Assembly: GCA_003520745.1 (NCBI GenBank)
Contig: DOUE01000026.1
Coordinates: 1-27,074, forward strand
Direction of reading: 5' to 3'
Origin: Erysipelotrichaceae bacterium
GTDB taxonomy: Bacteria; Bacillota_I; Bacilli_A; Erysipelotrichales; Erysipelotrichaceae
Length of the DNA: 27,074 bases
Positions 1 to 7,806 of the stretch are shown here, piece by piece (within the stretch, counting starts at the first letter, position 1; each line of letters begins with the position of its first letter). The notes beneath the pieces were generated by a model. It saw only the letters and a program-made list of their open reading frames with translations, did not search any database and was not told where the DNA came from. The translations under genes were made by a program, and so were the position numbers.

Positions 1-120
1 CTACAAAAGTCGACCTATTCCACTTTATGTAAATACACTCAAATAGATAGATTGGTGTTTATCTCAAGTGATAAGAAGTTAAATTAGGAGATCGAAATCT
101 TTCATATCTAGTTAGCTATC
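1..120. other. AT-rich edge segment, no gene seen
   Basis: This short stretch downstream of the first minus-strand gene is clearly richer in A and T than the genes beside it. I see no open frame with a ribosome site and no convincing hairpin with a T-run. It may carry the 5' region of a gene lying outside the window. Confidence 0.4.
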
Positions 121-426
121 TTAACTTAACAGTGCGTTGGATACCGCGACTTTATAGGGTCTCACCACGGCTCTCATCACATCCCCCATCACGGCGGGAT
201 CGTCTTCGATGAAATCGTTAGCGTCTTCGAGGGACTCCGCATAGAACAGTACCAATCCGACCGGAGGGTCGTCCTGGGTCCGGCCGGCCATGATCACCTT
301 CCCTTGTTTCGCGAAACGCTGGAGGCGGGCGAAGTGTTCCATCACGAGGGTTTCATCCGCATCGTTCCAGTCTTTTTTCGCAAGCATCCGTTCGCTTAAG
401 GTTAGAAACGCGATGAATTGGGCCAT
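121..426 (-). CDS. YCII-related (YciI-like) small protein
   Basis: A 101-residue protein of the dimeric alpha/beta ferredoxin-like YCII type. What is seen: the N-terminal beta strand (MAQFIAFLTL), then a helix with His31 in an HFARLQRFAKQGKV segment followed by AGRTQDD. This matches the family pattern of a conserved His in the first helix, a G-x-(I/V)-x-x-AG turn and an Asp-containing loop. The length is typical of the family (about 90-110 aa). The open frame extends further upstream, but that part lies inside nagB; the ATG at 426 starts two bases after the nagB stop, so I chose it. The tight spacing suggests co-transcription and coupled translation with nagB. The biochemical function of most YCII proteins is unknown, so no substrate is assigned. 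Confidence 0.72.
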   Translation of the reverse strand: MAQFIAFLTLSERMLAKKDWNDADETLVMEHFARLQRFAKQGKVIMAGRTQDDPPVGLVLFYAESLEDANDFIEDDPAVMGDVMRAVVRPYKVAVSNALLS

Positions 427-427
427 G

Positions 428-1183
428 TCAGCCGATGCTTTGCGAAATGAAGTCGGGGTTGAGTTCTTTCCCGGCGACTTCATCGACGCTCAGGATGGCG
501 TTTTTGTGGAGGATCATGAAGGATGCGGGGAAAAAGGTCGAGACTTCGCGGGTTTGGACCAAGCGGCGGACGACGGAGGATTTATTGGGACCGGTCGCGA
601 CGACCAGCAGTTTACGGGCGTTGAGGAAATCGGCGATCCCTAGGGTGATGATCTGGGAAGGGATTTCCGTTTGGTCGCTGAAGTCTTTCATCAGGCTTAA
701 GCGGGTGTTTTCTCCCAATCCGTTCACGTGGATGCGCGGGGAAAGAGACTCCGCGGGTTCGTTGTAGGCGAGATGGCCGTTGAGTCCGATGCCGGTGACG
801 ATGAGGTCCAAGCCTCCGACTTCGTCGAGGAAACGGGAAAACGCGGCGCATTCCTTCTCGGGATCCGCCGAACCGTCGATCAGATGGATCTGATCGGGAC
901 GGATGCCGCAAGGCAGGAAGAAGCGTTGGTACAGGCTATGGGCGACGCTATCGGGATGGTCGTGGCCATACCCCAGGTATTCGTCGACCCCCATGAAATG
1001 CGCCTTACTGAAATCGACTTCCTTTTTCGTGTACGCGTCGACCAATTGTTCAAACATGGCGACCGGGGTCGGTCCGGAAGGTAAGGCGATGAACGATGCG
1101 GGTTTCTGATGCAATTGGCCTTCGATGATATGCGCGGCCATGGCGCTGGTGAAAAAAGAATCTTTGGATACGACGAGTTTCAT
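428..1183 (-). CDS. nagB: Glucosamine-6-phosphate deaminase family protein
   Basis: 251 aa. The NagB reaction converts glucosamine-6-phosphate to fructose-6-phosphate plus ammonia in the cytoplasm, feeding amino sugars into glycolysis. Visible motifs: the phosphate-binding loop PSGPTP (35-40), the MGVDEYLG segment with the catalytic-base Asp67, and GIGLNGHLAYNEP (131-143) carrying His137 and Glu142. Position 135 is Asn where the E. coli enzyme has Asp141; as I recall, Asn is common here in Gram-positive NagB enzymes, so it does not argue against activity. Length is near the family norm (about 240-266 aa). The start is supported by an AAGGAAGG ribosome site. 6-phosphogluconolactonase is a related fold, but the NEP motif favours NagB. 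A gene for N-acetylglucosamine-6-phosphate deacetylase is not in the window. Confidence 0.85.
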   Translation of the reverse strand: MKLVVSKDSFFTSAMAAHIIEGQLHQKPASFIALPSGPTPVAMFEQLVDAYTKKEVDFSKAHFMGVDEYLGYGHDHPDSVAHSLYQRFFLPCGIRPDQIHLIDGSADPEKECAAFSRFLDEVGGLDLIVTGIGLNGHLAYNEPAESLSPRIHVNGLGENTRLSLMKDFSDQTEIPSQIITLGIADFLNARKLLVVATGPNKSSVVRRLVQTREVSTFFPASFMILHKNAILSVDEVAGKELNPDFISQSIG

Positions 1184-1206
1184 ACGGACACCTTCCTTGT
1201 AACTTT

Positions 1207-1212
1207 ATTATA
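1207..1212 (-). promoter_or_regulatory. Probable -10 element of nagB promoter
   Basis: A perfect TATAAT hexamer on the minus strand lies 24 bp upstream of the nagB start. No good -35 hexamer is found at 16-18 bp (best is TTTCAT), so the promoter is supported by the -10 box and position only. Confidence 0.45.
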
Positions 1213-1268
1213 GTGATATGTCGTCTAAAATGAAAGATACGTGACTTTCGATTGTGTTAAGTGTATGT

Positions 1269-1295
1269 AAAAAAACGATGACGTTTCCGTCATCG
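1269..1295 (-). terminator. Rho-independent terminator overlapping the oxidoreductase stop
   Basis: On the minus strand a perfect 8-bp stem (CGATGACG/CGTCATCG) with a GAAA tetraloop is followed by six T residues. The stem includes the stop codon of the 1290-2282 gene. It separates that transcript from nagB. Confidence 0.85.
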
Positions 1296-2282
1296 CGTGT
1301 CTGCGACGAATCGAACCCCCGCATGCTTCCGTCCGTCTTCCATGATCCGGGCGAGAATCAGCGAATGTTTGGTCAAAGTGTCATAGACTGCTTGGTCGCG
1401 GGTATGGAAGAGGTTCGCGAACACTCCGGCTTCATAGACCATGCTGTTTTCGACTTGGGATACGCCCAGTTCTTCCTTGCCTTGCGGTGTGACCAGGGTG
1501 ACGTTGCCGATCCGGCTAGGCGCCCCGTCGATCTGCAGATAGCCCTGATCGCCTTCGAAGACGGCGAAATTGGGACCGTAGGAATCTTTCGTGAAACTGC
1601 AGACGGCTTTGGTATCGGGATACTCCAACAGGAAGATCCCCGAAAGGTCGACGCCGTTTTCATGCAGGTTGGCGGTATAGGTGAAATTGAGCGGTTCGCC
1701 CAAAAGACTGACGACCAAGGAAATCGGATAGATCCCGATGTCGTAGAGCGCCCCTCCGGAATGATGCGGATCGAAGACGTTGGTGACTTTGCCTTCTTTG
1801 AGGGCGGGATAGCGGCTGGAGAACTGGCTCATGTCGGCGCGAATGATTTTCAGCGCACCGATGCGCGGGAGTGCTTTTTTGACGATTTCAAGATTGGGGA
1901 CATGTCTCAGTGTGATCGCTTCAACCACGAACTTGCCGGTGACGATGCTGGTACGGACCAAATCTTCCATTTCACGCAAGGTCGAGACCAACGGCTTCTC
2001 CCCGATCACGTCTTTCCCCGCCAACATAGCTTGTTTGGCCTGGGGGTAGTGCATGTCGTTGGGGGAAGCGATGTAGACGACGTCGATCGCATCCTCCTTC
2101 AGCATCTCATCCAAGTCCGTATAGACTTTCGGGATGTTGTTCGCATCGGCGAAGGTTTGCCCCTTGTCCAAGGTACGGGAATACACGGCCAAGATTTCAT
2201 AGGCATCGCATTCGCGCGCCGCCGAGAGAAACGCCGCGGTGATCCAGCTGGTGCCGATCACGGCCAATCCGAGTTTTTTCAT
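1290..2282 (-). CDS. Gfo/Idh/MocA family oxidoreductase
   Basis: 330 aa, a typical length for this NAD(P)-dependent dehydrogenase family acting on sugars, inositols and related compounds. The N-terminal Rossmann domain shows the dinucleotide loop VIGTSWIT (8-15), the acidic-to-neutral turn after VYSRT, then SPNDMHYPQAKQAMLAGK and the family signature GEKPL near residue 94-98, whose Lys is the usual catalytic residue. A C-terminal alpha/beta domain follows with HHSGGALYDIGIYP, the family's D-x-G-x-(Y/H)-x-(I/L) helix. It starts 11 bp after the pyrophosphatase stop with a GGAGGAGAAG ribosome site, so the two genes form an operon ending at the hairpin at 1269. Substrate cannot be told from the sequence. 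Confidence 0.85.
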   Translation of the reverse strand: MKKLGLAVIGTSWITAAFLSAARECDAYEILAVYSRTLDKGQTFADANNIPKVYTDLDEMLKEDAIDVVYIASPNDMHYPQAKQAMLAGKDVIGEKPLVSTLREMEDLVRTSIVTGKFVVEAITLRHVPNLEIVKKALPRIGALKIIRADMSQFSSRYPALKEGKVTNVFDPHHSGGALYDIGIYPISLVVSLLGEPLNFTYTANLHENGVDLSGIFLLEYPDTKAVCSFTKDSYGPNFAVFEGDQGYLQIDGAPSRIGNVTLVTPQGKEELGVSQVENSMVYEAGVFANLFHTRDQAVYDTLTKHSLILARIMEDGRKHAGVRFVADTR

Positions 2283-2293
2283 CTCTTCTCCTC

Positions 2294-3949
2294 CTACAGT
2301 TTGTTTTCCTGAATGACGGCGGAAACCCGCGGTATGACTTGTTTCTTACGGGAAACGATGTCTTCGAAGATATGCAGGTTGATGTTGTCGATGCCGGGGT
2401 AGGCTTCCTGCGCGATCCATCCTTCTTTACCGGCATACAGCATGGCGGATCCGTTTTGTTGGAGCGACGTGAACAGCATCAGCAACAAATCGATCTTCTT
2501 GCGCGACGCATAGTCTTCCATCGCTTTGACCAGTTCTTCCTTGAGCGGTTCCAACTGGGAGATGTCGTAGAGGCTCATCTGTCCGACCAAGAGTTTCGTG
2601 TTACTGAAATTGAACTCCTTGATGTCGTGTTCGATGATCTGATCCATCGTCTTGTCGCCCAAGGCCGCGCCGTTGGTGAAGATTTCCTTCGCCAGGTCCG
2701 CGATGCTGAGGTTGGCGATCTGGGCCAGATGCTGGGCGGTATAGAAGTCGGTCGGCGTAGTGGTCGGCGACTTGAAGTTGAGCGTATCCGAGACGATCGC
2801 CGAACACAAGAGCCCCGCGATGTCTTTCTCCGGGATCAGGCGCGCTTCTTCATAAAGGCTGGCGATGATCGTACAGGTGCTGCCCACCAATTGGTTCCGG
2901 AAGGTGATCGGCTTGTTGGTCTGGATATCCCCGATCCGATGATGGTCGATGATTTCGATCAAGTCGGACTCCAGGATCCCTTCGACCGACTGCGACACTT
3001 CGTTGTGGTCGACCAGGATGATCCGTTTCCTCTTTGCGTTGAGAAGGTGGAAACGGGAAACCAGTCCCAGGACACGGTCCTTGTCGTCGACGACGGGATA
3101 GGTGCGGAAGCGCGTCTTGATGATCTTGTTGGAGACATCGTCCACGTATTCCGCTTTATTGAAGGTGATTAAATTGTGACTCATGATCAGTTTGACCGGG
3201 GTCGAGTAATAGACATAACGGGAGGTGTTCAACGTTCCGTGTCCGGACTTGATGATGACGCATCCCTTGACGCGGGCATGTTCGATGACTTCCTGAGGGA
3301 TCTCGTCGCACCACACCACCACAAGACAGGCCGCGTTCTTTTCGATCGCCTGGATCATCGCTTCGGTATCATTGCCGACGATGACGGTCCGGTCGCTGAG
3401 TTCATAGCGTTCCAGTTTATGTTCCGCGACGGCGACGATCGAGACTTTCCCGTTGAGCCGCGTCTTTTCGGGACGATACACCAATTCCCCTTTGATGGTC
3501 TTCGCGATGTATTCGACGGGTGTCTGTTTCAGCAGTTCGATCGACCGCGCGGTATCGCCCATGGCGACCGCCGACAAGTTCGAATTAGTCAACATCCCCA
3601 GTAAACGCGAATCTTCATCCGTGATGACCAAGGCTTGGCGACCGGTCGAATTCATGAGTTGCCAGGCTTCATAGATCGTGGTTTCAGGTAATACGGCGAT
3701 CGGACTGTCGATCTCGATCTCCTGTAAGGTCATCCGGGCATCATCCAGGATCATCGGTTCTTCGACTTTGAATTTGTCTAAAATATACTTGGTCTCGCGA
3801 TTCAGTTCCCCCAGGCGGCATGCGACGGCATCGACGCCCTGGATCTGTTTCAAACGTGCGTAGGCGATCGCCGAACACACTGAATCGGAGTCCGGATGCT
3901 TGTGTCCAGTCACGTAAATTCGGTTGATTTCCTTCGGAATTAGGGTCAT
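2294..3949 (-). CDS. ppaC: CBS/DRTGG-regulated manganese-dependent inorganic pyrophosphatase (family II)
   Basis: 551 aa; hydrolyses pyrophosphate to phosphate in the cytoplasm, pulling biosynthetic reactions forward. Domain order: N-terminal DHH part with the metal ligands in GHKHPDSDS (His16, Asp20, Asp22), a CBS domain (about 65-125), a DRTGG-like domain (about 180-240), a second CBS domain (about 250-305), the rest of DHH (VDHNE, then IDHH), and a DHHA2 domain ending in the canonical SRKKQ substrate-binding motif. The insert makes it longer than plain family II enzymes (about 310 aa); in characterised relatives the CBS pair binds adenine nucleotides and tunes activity. I chose the ATG at 3949, preceded by GAGGAG at 8 bp, over an upstream GTG (3973) that lacks a site. 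It begins the operon with the oxidoreductase. Confidence 0.92.
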   Translation of the reverse strand: MTLIPKEINRIYVTGHKHPDSDSVCSAIAYARLKQIQGVDAVACRLGELNRETKYILDKFKVEEPMILDDARMTLQEIEIDSPIAVLPETTIYEAWQLMNSTGRQALVITDEDSRLLGMLTNSNLSAVAMGDTARSIELLKQTPVEYIAKTIKGELVYRPEKTRLNGKVSIVAVAEHKLERYELSDRTVIVGNDTEAMIQAIEKNAACLVVVWCDEIPQEVIEHARVKGCVIIKSGHGTLNTSRYVYYSTPVKLIMSHNLITFNKAEYVDDVSNKIIKTRFRTYPVVDDKDRVLGLVSRFHLLNAKRKRIILVDHNEVSQSVEGILESDLIEIIDHHRIGDIQTNKPITFRNQLVGSTCTIIASLYEEARLIPEKDIAGLLCSAIVSDTLNFKSPTTTPTDFYTAQHLAQIANLSIADLAKEIFTNGAALGDKTMDQIIEHDIKEFNFSNTKLLVGQMSLYDISQLEPLKEELVKAMEDYASRKKIDLLLMLFTSLQQNGSAMLYAGKEGWIAQEAYPGIDNINLHIFEDIVSRKKQVIPRVSAVIQENKL

Positions 3950-3977
3950 ATAGGGTTCTCCTCTTGTCCGCACTCTT

Positions 3978-3983
3978 ATTGTA
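3978..3983 (-). promoter_or_regulatory. Possible -10 of the ppaC promoter
   Basis: TACAAT on the minus strand, 28 bp upstream of the chosen ppaC start. No matching -35 hexamer is evident, so this is weak. Confidence 0.3.
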
Positions 3984-4065
3984 CTCTACTTTCCTCTTTT
4001 TTTGCATCCGCACTTGACCGAAATTTCGTACAACCTTGCATAGACTCGTTGATTTTTCACAATAG

Positions 4066-4097
4066 TTGTCGCAATTTTAACGAAAAGTTATTATAAT
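4066..4097 (+). promoter_or_regulatory. Promoter of the RimJ/RimL-like acetyltransferase gene
   Basis: TTGTCG (4066-4071), a 17-bp spacer and TATTAT (4089-4094), with an overlapping perfect TATAAT at 4092-4097. Transcription would start about 25 bp ahead of the ATG at 4129, leaving room for the GGGGGG ribosome site. Confidence 0.65.
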
Positions 4098-4128
4098 AAG
4101 TTTACCTAAGTACTAATGGGGGGAAACC

Positions 4129-4683
4129 ATGGAACTTCAAATCGATGACGTGATGCTTGTGCCGATGTATACCATCAAAGTGCCGACGTTGTTGGAATTC
4201 AACCGCGCGAACCGTTTTCATATCGAGCGGAATTTCCCGACCAAACAAAAGGATTTCTATACGCTGGAGGCGCATCAGCGCCATGTGTTGGAGAGTCTGT
4301 TGAACTTTGAACGCGGGGATGCGTATAATTTCGCCGTGGTCGGGAAAGGGCGCAAGATGATCGCCCGTGCTTCACTGTATAGGGTGTTGCGTGAGAACTA
4401 CCATAACGCACACATTTCGATCTTAGTCGATTATCGCCATCAACACGTGGGTTACGGGGATAAGATCCTCAAACGATTACTGAAGCATGCCTTCGAGGAT
4501 TTGAAGTTGCATAAGGTGAGCGCCGAGGTCATGCCGACCAACTTCGCCACGGTCGCGCTGTTAAAAAAGAACGGCTTCGTCATGGAAGGCGTTCTGCGTA
4601 AAAGCATCAATGTTTTCGGGCAATGGGAAGACCATGCCATCTACGGATTACTGAACCCGAATGAACCGACCGTCTTGGATTGA
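4129..4683 (+). CDS. GNAT acetyltransferase, RimJ/RimL type
   Basis: 184 aa, a usual length for the ribosomal-protein or amino-sugar N-acetyltransferase branch of GNAT enzymes. Acetyl-CoA pyrophosphate loop: QHVGYG (105-110), fitting Q/R-x-x-G-x-G/A, preceded by the beta strand HISILVDY. Then LKHAFEDLKLHKVSAEVMPTN and LLKKNGFVMEGVLR, the hallmark RimJ/RimL ending (N-x-x-S/T-x-x-x-L-x-K-x-G-F-x-x-E-G). It has its own promoter and terminator, so it is a single-gene unit between two minus-strand groups. The acceptor could be a protein N-terminus, an amino acid or a small molecule; sequence alone does not decide. Confidence 0.82.
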   Translation: MELQIDDVMLVPMYTIKVPTLLEFNRANRFHIERNFPTKQKDFYTLEAHQRHVLESLLNFERGDAYNFAVVGKGRKMIARASLYRVLRENYHNAHISILVDYRHQHVGYGDKILKRLLKHAFEDLKLHKVSAEVMPTNFATVALLKKNGFVMEGVLRKSINVFGQWEDHAIYGLLNPNEPTVLD

Positions 4684-4697
4684 CGGTCTTTATTTTA
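4668..4697 (+). terminator. Terminator after the acetyltransferase gene
   Basis: A perfect 7-bp stem GACCGTC/GACGGTC (4668-4674 and 4682-4688) with a 7-nt loop, followed by TTTATTTTATTT. The stop codon lies at the loop and start of the right arm. Confidence 0.7.
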
Positions 4698-5352
4698 TTT
4701 CGAAGGTCGTGACCCCTTGGTCGCTGCGTAAGAGGATGGTCGCTGTCGATGCGATCCAGTCCGCGAACGTCTGGACTTTCTGAGCGTTCCCGCTGAAATG
4801 CAACGGCAGGAAATACGCAGGTTTCGTTTTCAAGGTGAAGATGCGGGCGCCTTCGTCGAAGTCGCCCCCCAGGCGCGGATCCACCGGAAACATCGCCAAA
4901 TCCAACGGTGAATCGGGGATCAAACGAAGTTCATTTTCGAACCGAATCCTGGCTTCCTCGATCTCATCCATCGTCGATTCATCCTTCCAATGCCACAAAT
5001 TCAGGTCTCCCGCATGGAAGATCTTTCTTTGATTGGTTTCGACCAGGAAACTTACCCCTTCATCGGTCGATCCGAACACCGAAATCAAGACGTCGTCGAT
5101 TTGGATCGTGTCACCCGGAACCACCGGATGATGCATCGGATCAAGCGGAAGATTCACGCCTTGGTCCGCGATGACGATGCCGTCGAAATCCAGCACTTCT
5201 TTTGTATAGTGGTCGCTATGGCGATGGGAGATGAAAATGTAGAGGGGCTTCTCCAAGGGGATGGTCAGCTTCCCTTTCCAATAGTCGAAAAGCAGGGTTT
5301 TGTCTTCGAATTCGATCAACACCCCGCTGTGTTGGATGAAACGTACGATCAT
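4690..5352 (-). CDS. Metallo-beta-lactamase-fold hydrolase (UlaG/RNase Z-like branch)
   Basis: 220 aa, a compact single-domain MBL fold. Metal-binding residues: SHRHSDHY (His43, His45, Asp47, His48), then HAGDLN (His113, Asp116) and a late His in LPLHFSG. The HxHxDH motif and short length fit the UlaG-like/YtkL-like group of cytoplasmic hydrolases with varied substrates. The open frame runs further upstream inside the flavodoxin gene, but the natural start is the ATG at 5352, which overlaps the flavodoxin stop as ATGA, a sign of coupled translation. The pairing with a flavodoxin recalls flavodiiron proteins, but those normally have HxExDH. Substrate unknown. Confidence 0.78.
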   Translation of the reverse strand: MIVRFIQHSGVLIEFEDKTLLFDYWKGKLTIPLEKPLYIFISHRHSDHYTKEVLDFDGIVIADQGVNLPLDPMHHPVVPGDTIQIDDVLISVFGSTDEGVSFLVETNQRKIFHAGDLNLWHWKDESTMDEIEEARIRFENELRLIPDSPLDLAMFPVDPRLGGDFDEGARIFTLKTKPAYFLPLHFSGNAQKVQTFADWIASTATILLRSDQGVTTFEIK

Positions 5353-5786
5353 ACGTTGAATTCCGAGAAACGACGTCCGAAATCCATCAGACCGTCGATC
5401 ATCTCCCCTTCCGGTGTGCCGAGACAAATGAACCCTTCGTCAAAAAGGATCGCCCCGTCCAAGATGCATCGTCTTTCCCATTTCTTCATCCAATGCCCCA
5501 CGCCCAACCCATAGGACCCGAACAATGCGACGGGTTTATCCCTGAGATGTTTTTTGCAGGCTTCGTAGAACGGCTCGAAATGGGCTTGTTCCAACTCTTC
5601 CATCCCGGAAGCCGGACAGCCCAAAAGGATCTTGTCATAGTCAGCGACCCGATCGGGATGGATCATCCCGACCTGGACGCATTCCACATCCATGTTTTTA
5701 TTCTTCGCGATCCCGTCTTTGATCGCCCGCGCCATCGCCTTTGTGTTCCCTCCGCCGCTGTAATAGACCATGAGGATTTTTTGCAT
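5349..5786 (-). CDS. Flavodoxin
   Basis: 145 aa, the size of a short-chain flavodoxin: an FMN-binding electron carrier of the cytoplasm. The N-terminal strand MQKILMVYYS leads into SGGGNTKAMA (10-19), a variant of the phosphate loop T/S-x-T/G-G-N-T. A second strand (YDKILLGCPASGMEEL) and VALFGSYGLGVGHWMKKW match the 50s and 90s FMN loops. The ATG at 5786 is preceded by GAGGTGG; the frame continues upstream only by chance into the divergent MazG region. The gene overlaps the hydrolase gene by 4 bp, so the two proteins are probably made together. Possible partners in this window include pyruvate formate-lyase activase, which needs reduced flavodoxin in E. coli. Confidence 0.85.
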   Translation of the reverse strand: MQKILMVYYSGGGNTKAMARAIKDGIAKNKNMDVECVQVGMIHPDRVADYDKILLGCPASGMEELEQAHFEPFYEACKKHLRDKPVALFGSYGLGVGHWMKKWERRCILDGAILFDEGFICLGTPEGEMIDGLMDFGRRFSEFNV

Positions 5787-5879
5787 GCAACCACCTCTTT
5801 CTTCTATTTTATCGTACTGCGCCGTGATTTGACAGTAAAACGAAATCGAAGCGCATGGACAGATGCGGTCGGATAACGT

Positions 5880-6251
5880 ATGATGAAAACGGTGATCAAT
5901 ATGACGAAACTTGAAGAACTGACAAGCGAAATCCGGACGTTCTGCGAAGAACGCGACTGGACGCAATTCCATACCCCCAAGGATCTGGCCATCGGCTTGG
6001 TCGGGGAAGCGGCCGAACTTTTGGAGCTATTTCGATACAAGAACCTGGAAGAATCGCTGAGTGCGTTGGAAGAAAAGCGCGAAGCGGTCGGCGACGAACT
6101 CGCCGACGTGTTTTTCCATCTCATCCGCTTCAGCGACTTGTACGGGTTCGACCTCAGCGATGAACTGCGACGTAAAATGGTGAAGAACGCCGTGAAGTAC
6201 CCGGCCGAGAAAGTCCGGGGCAAAAACCTCAAATACGACGAATACGAATAA
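5880..6251 (+). CDS. MazG-like nucleotide pyrophosphohydrolase (dCTPase/RS21-C6 type)
   Basis: 123 aa. This all-alpha NTP pyrophosphohydrolase family removes non-canonical or excess nucleoside triphosphates, releasing pyrophosphate. Seen: the RS21-C6-like entry RDWTQFHTPKDLAIGLVGEAAEL with the metal-binding E43-x-x-E46, the second motif E73-x-x-D76 in GDELADVFFHLIRFSD, and the terminal NAVKYP. Length fits the single-domain group. Start is uncertain: ATG codons at 5880, 5883 and 5901 are in frame and none has a strong ribosome site; conserved sequence begins after the third. It is divergent from the flavodoxin gene across a 93-bp gap and ends at its own terminator. Confidence 0.82.
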   Translation: MMKTVINMTKLEELTSEIRTFCEERDWTQFHTPKDLAIGLVGEAAELLELFRYKNLEESLSALEEKREAVGDELADVFFHLIRFSDLYGFDLSDELRRKMVKNAVKYPAEKVRGKNLKYDEYE

Positions 6252-6279
6252 GGAGCCGCGCGAGCAGCTCCTGTTTTTT
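6251..6279 (+). terminator. Terminator after the MazG-like gene
   Basis: Stem AGGAGC/GCTCCT (6251-6256 and 6267-6272) with a 10-nt loop, then G and six T residues. The last base of the stop codon is the first base of the stem. Confidence 0.75.
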
Positions 6280-7123
6280 ATTCGATTTCCAACTTATTCT
6301 CAAGCAACCAATGCGTCCCGAACCCCAGTCCGGCGATGTAGATCAGTTTCCCGACCAAGGTGATCGCGTAATCCATCCCGTTGAAGGTGAAGTTGAATGC
6401 ACGCAAGGCGTTGGTGAAATCCGTAAAGCCGCTGCTATCATTCAGTTTCAGGATCAATTCCGTGAACAGGATCGATTCGCCATGCAGGTTACTCAAGATG
6501 GACCCAAGGATCATGCTTGCCAGAAGGTAGAGCGCGACCCCCGCGGCGACGCGGTTCTTGCGGATCAGGCTGGTGTTGACCAAGGTGATGATAAACAAGA
6601 GCAGCGTCATCGAGTAGACGGTATCCATCAGGCTGAGCGGGAAGCCCAGCAGCGAAGCATTGAAGAGGACCTTGAAGATGCCTGTATCGCTGATCTGACC
6701 CAGGATGGTGGCGATGTCGACGCTGAGGTAGTACCACTGCGTCCCGGTCAGGATGAAGTAGAAGATCGTAGTGAAGAGCGTGAAGGAGAGGAAGAAGACC
6801 GCGATGGTCGCGAAGGACCAGAACACGCCGGTGGCGACTTTGGAAGCGATGGTGTCGCGTGTCTTGACCGGCAAGGTCAAGGTGAGATACCCTTCATCGC
6901 TGAAGAGGCGACGGCTATATAATTTGATGATGGTCATGAAGGTGACGACCAGGGTGGCGATGGTGAATCCGAAGAGGCCGAAGAACAGAATCGCGATTAG
7001 CCATTCGTTTCTCGTGCTGACGACGAATGGTCCGACGATCGCCATCGAAATCAGGGCGACGTATAATCCGGTGAACTCGCGATAGGTGGCGAGTAAATCA
7101 TGTTTGATCAATTTGATTAGCAT
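6278..7123 (-). CDS. ABC transporter permease-like membrane protein
   Basis: 281 aa. Several hydrophobic segments are visible (about 18-36, 40-65, 98-127, 150-186, 195-212 and 258-274), giving about six spans, as expected for a permease of the ABC-2/YtrC-like kind paired with a one-domain ATPase. Between spans two and three lies SRRLFSDEGYLTLTLPVKTRD, a segment typical of these permeases (often F-x-x-E-x-Y-L-x-x-x-L-P) and likely the contact with the ATPase. The gene overlaps the ATPase gene by 7 bp, so it is the last gene of a GntR-ATPase-permease operon. The substrate is unknown; relatives work in antibiotic or cell-envelope stress and acetoin use. Confidence 0.8.
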   Translation of the reverse strand: MLIKLIKHDLLATYREFTGLYVALISMAIVGPFVVSTRNEWLIAILFFGLFGFTIATLVVTFMTIIKLYSRRLFSDEGYLTLTLPVKTRDTIASKVATGVFWSFATIAVFFLSFTLFTTIFYFILTGTQWYYLSVDIATILGQISDTGIFKVLFNASLLGFPLSLMDTVYSMTLLLFIITLVNTSLIRKNRVAAGVALYLLASMILGSILSNLHGESILFTELILKLNDSSGFTDFTNALRAFNFTFNGMDYAITLVGKLIYIAGLGFGTHWLLENKLEIE

Positions 7124-7806
7124 CTGAAGACCTCCTTGAAATATTCTTCGATGGACATGCCTTGTTTCGTCCGGACACTGTCCACGTCGTCATGCAAGAC
7201 GACTTTTCCCTCTTTAAGAAAGATGACCGAGTCGAAGATCTGCTCGATGTCGGCGATCAGGTGGGTTGAAATCAACACCAAGGAATCGCTGGCATAGTTC
7301 TGCAGGATCGTATTCAAGATCAACTCGCGCGCCGCGGGATCGACGCCCCCGATGGGTTCGTCCAGGATGTAGATCTTCGCGTTGCGGCTCATGACAAGCG
7401 CCAACTGGAATTTCTCCTTCATCCCCTTCGACATCGTCTTCAACTTCTGTTTCGGATTCAGGTTCAACTTCTCAAGCAGACTGCGCATCTTCGTTTCATC
7501 GAAGTCCGCGTACATGTCCTTGAACATCTTGATCGCCCCTTCCGCATCCGTCCAATTGGGCAGATAGGTCCGATCCGGCAGATAGGAAACCAATCCTTTG
7601 GTGTGTTCATCGACCTTGTGTCCGTCGATCAACACCTCTCCCGTATAATCCCTCAGTAATCCATTCAGAATCTTGATCAGCGTCGTCTTCCCGGAACCGT
7701 TGGGTCCCAAGAGCCCGATGATCTTGCCGGCGGACAAGGTCAGGTTGACGTCGTCCAAGGCGGTCTCATTGGCATATTTCTTGGTGACGTTGGTGATTTC
7801 AATCAT
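7117..7806 (-). CDS. ABC transporter ATP-binding protein (YtrB-like)
   Basis: 229 aa nucleotide-binding subunit. Walker A GPNGSGKTT (34-42), a degenerate signature MSKGM (125-129) in place of LSGGQ, Walker B IYILDEP with Asp149 and Glu150, the D-loop GGVD and the switch His182 in STH are all present. The usual Q-loop Gln is not evident; the region reads SYLPDRTYL, as in the YtrB/YhcH group. It overlaps the regulator by 4 bp (ATGA) and the permease by 7 bp, so the three proteins are made as a unit. It powers transport or an envelope-related conformational change of unknown substrate. Confidence 0.9.
   Translation of the reverse strand: MIEITNVTKKYANETALDDVNLTLSAGKIIGLLGPNGSGKTTLIKILNGLLRDYTGEVLIDGHKVDEHTKGLVSYLPDRTYLPNWTDAEGAIKMFKDMYADFDETKMRSLLEKLNLNPKQKLKTMSKGMKEKFQLALVMSRNAKIYILDEPIGGVDPAARELILNTILQNYASDSLVLISTHLIADIEQIFDSVIFLKEGKVVLHDDVDSVRTKQGMSIEEYFKEVFRC

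Noticed and set aside
1254..2312. A 352-codon plus-strand frame opposite the Gfo/Idh/MocA gene
   Set aside because: It covers the full length of a well-supported minus-strand gene, even running through its terminator, and has no recognisable motif.
2339..3172. A 277-codon plus-strand frame opposite the pyrophosphatase
   Set aside because: Shadow of the CBS/DHH coding region; composition is biased to Asp, Arg and Val and there is no start signal.
3950..3973. Upstream GTG start for the pyrophosphatase
   Set aside because: The extra eight residues lie across the GAGGAG ribosome site that serves the ATG at 3949; the conserved part starts after that ATG.
4690..5427. Longer 245-codon version of the MBL-fold protein
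   Set aside because: The extra 25 residues lie inside the flavodoxin gene; the ATGA overlap at 5349-5352 marks the real start.
5787..5972. N-terminal extension of the flavodoxin
   Set aside because: The extra 62 residues run antisense to the MazG-like gene and contain no strand-loop signature; the ATG at 5786 follows a good ribosome site and begins the Rossmann-like strand.
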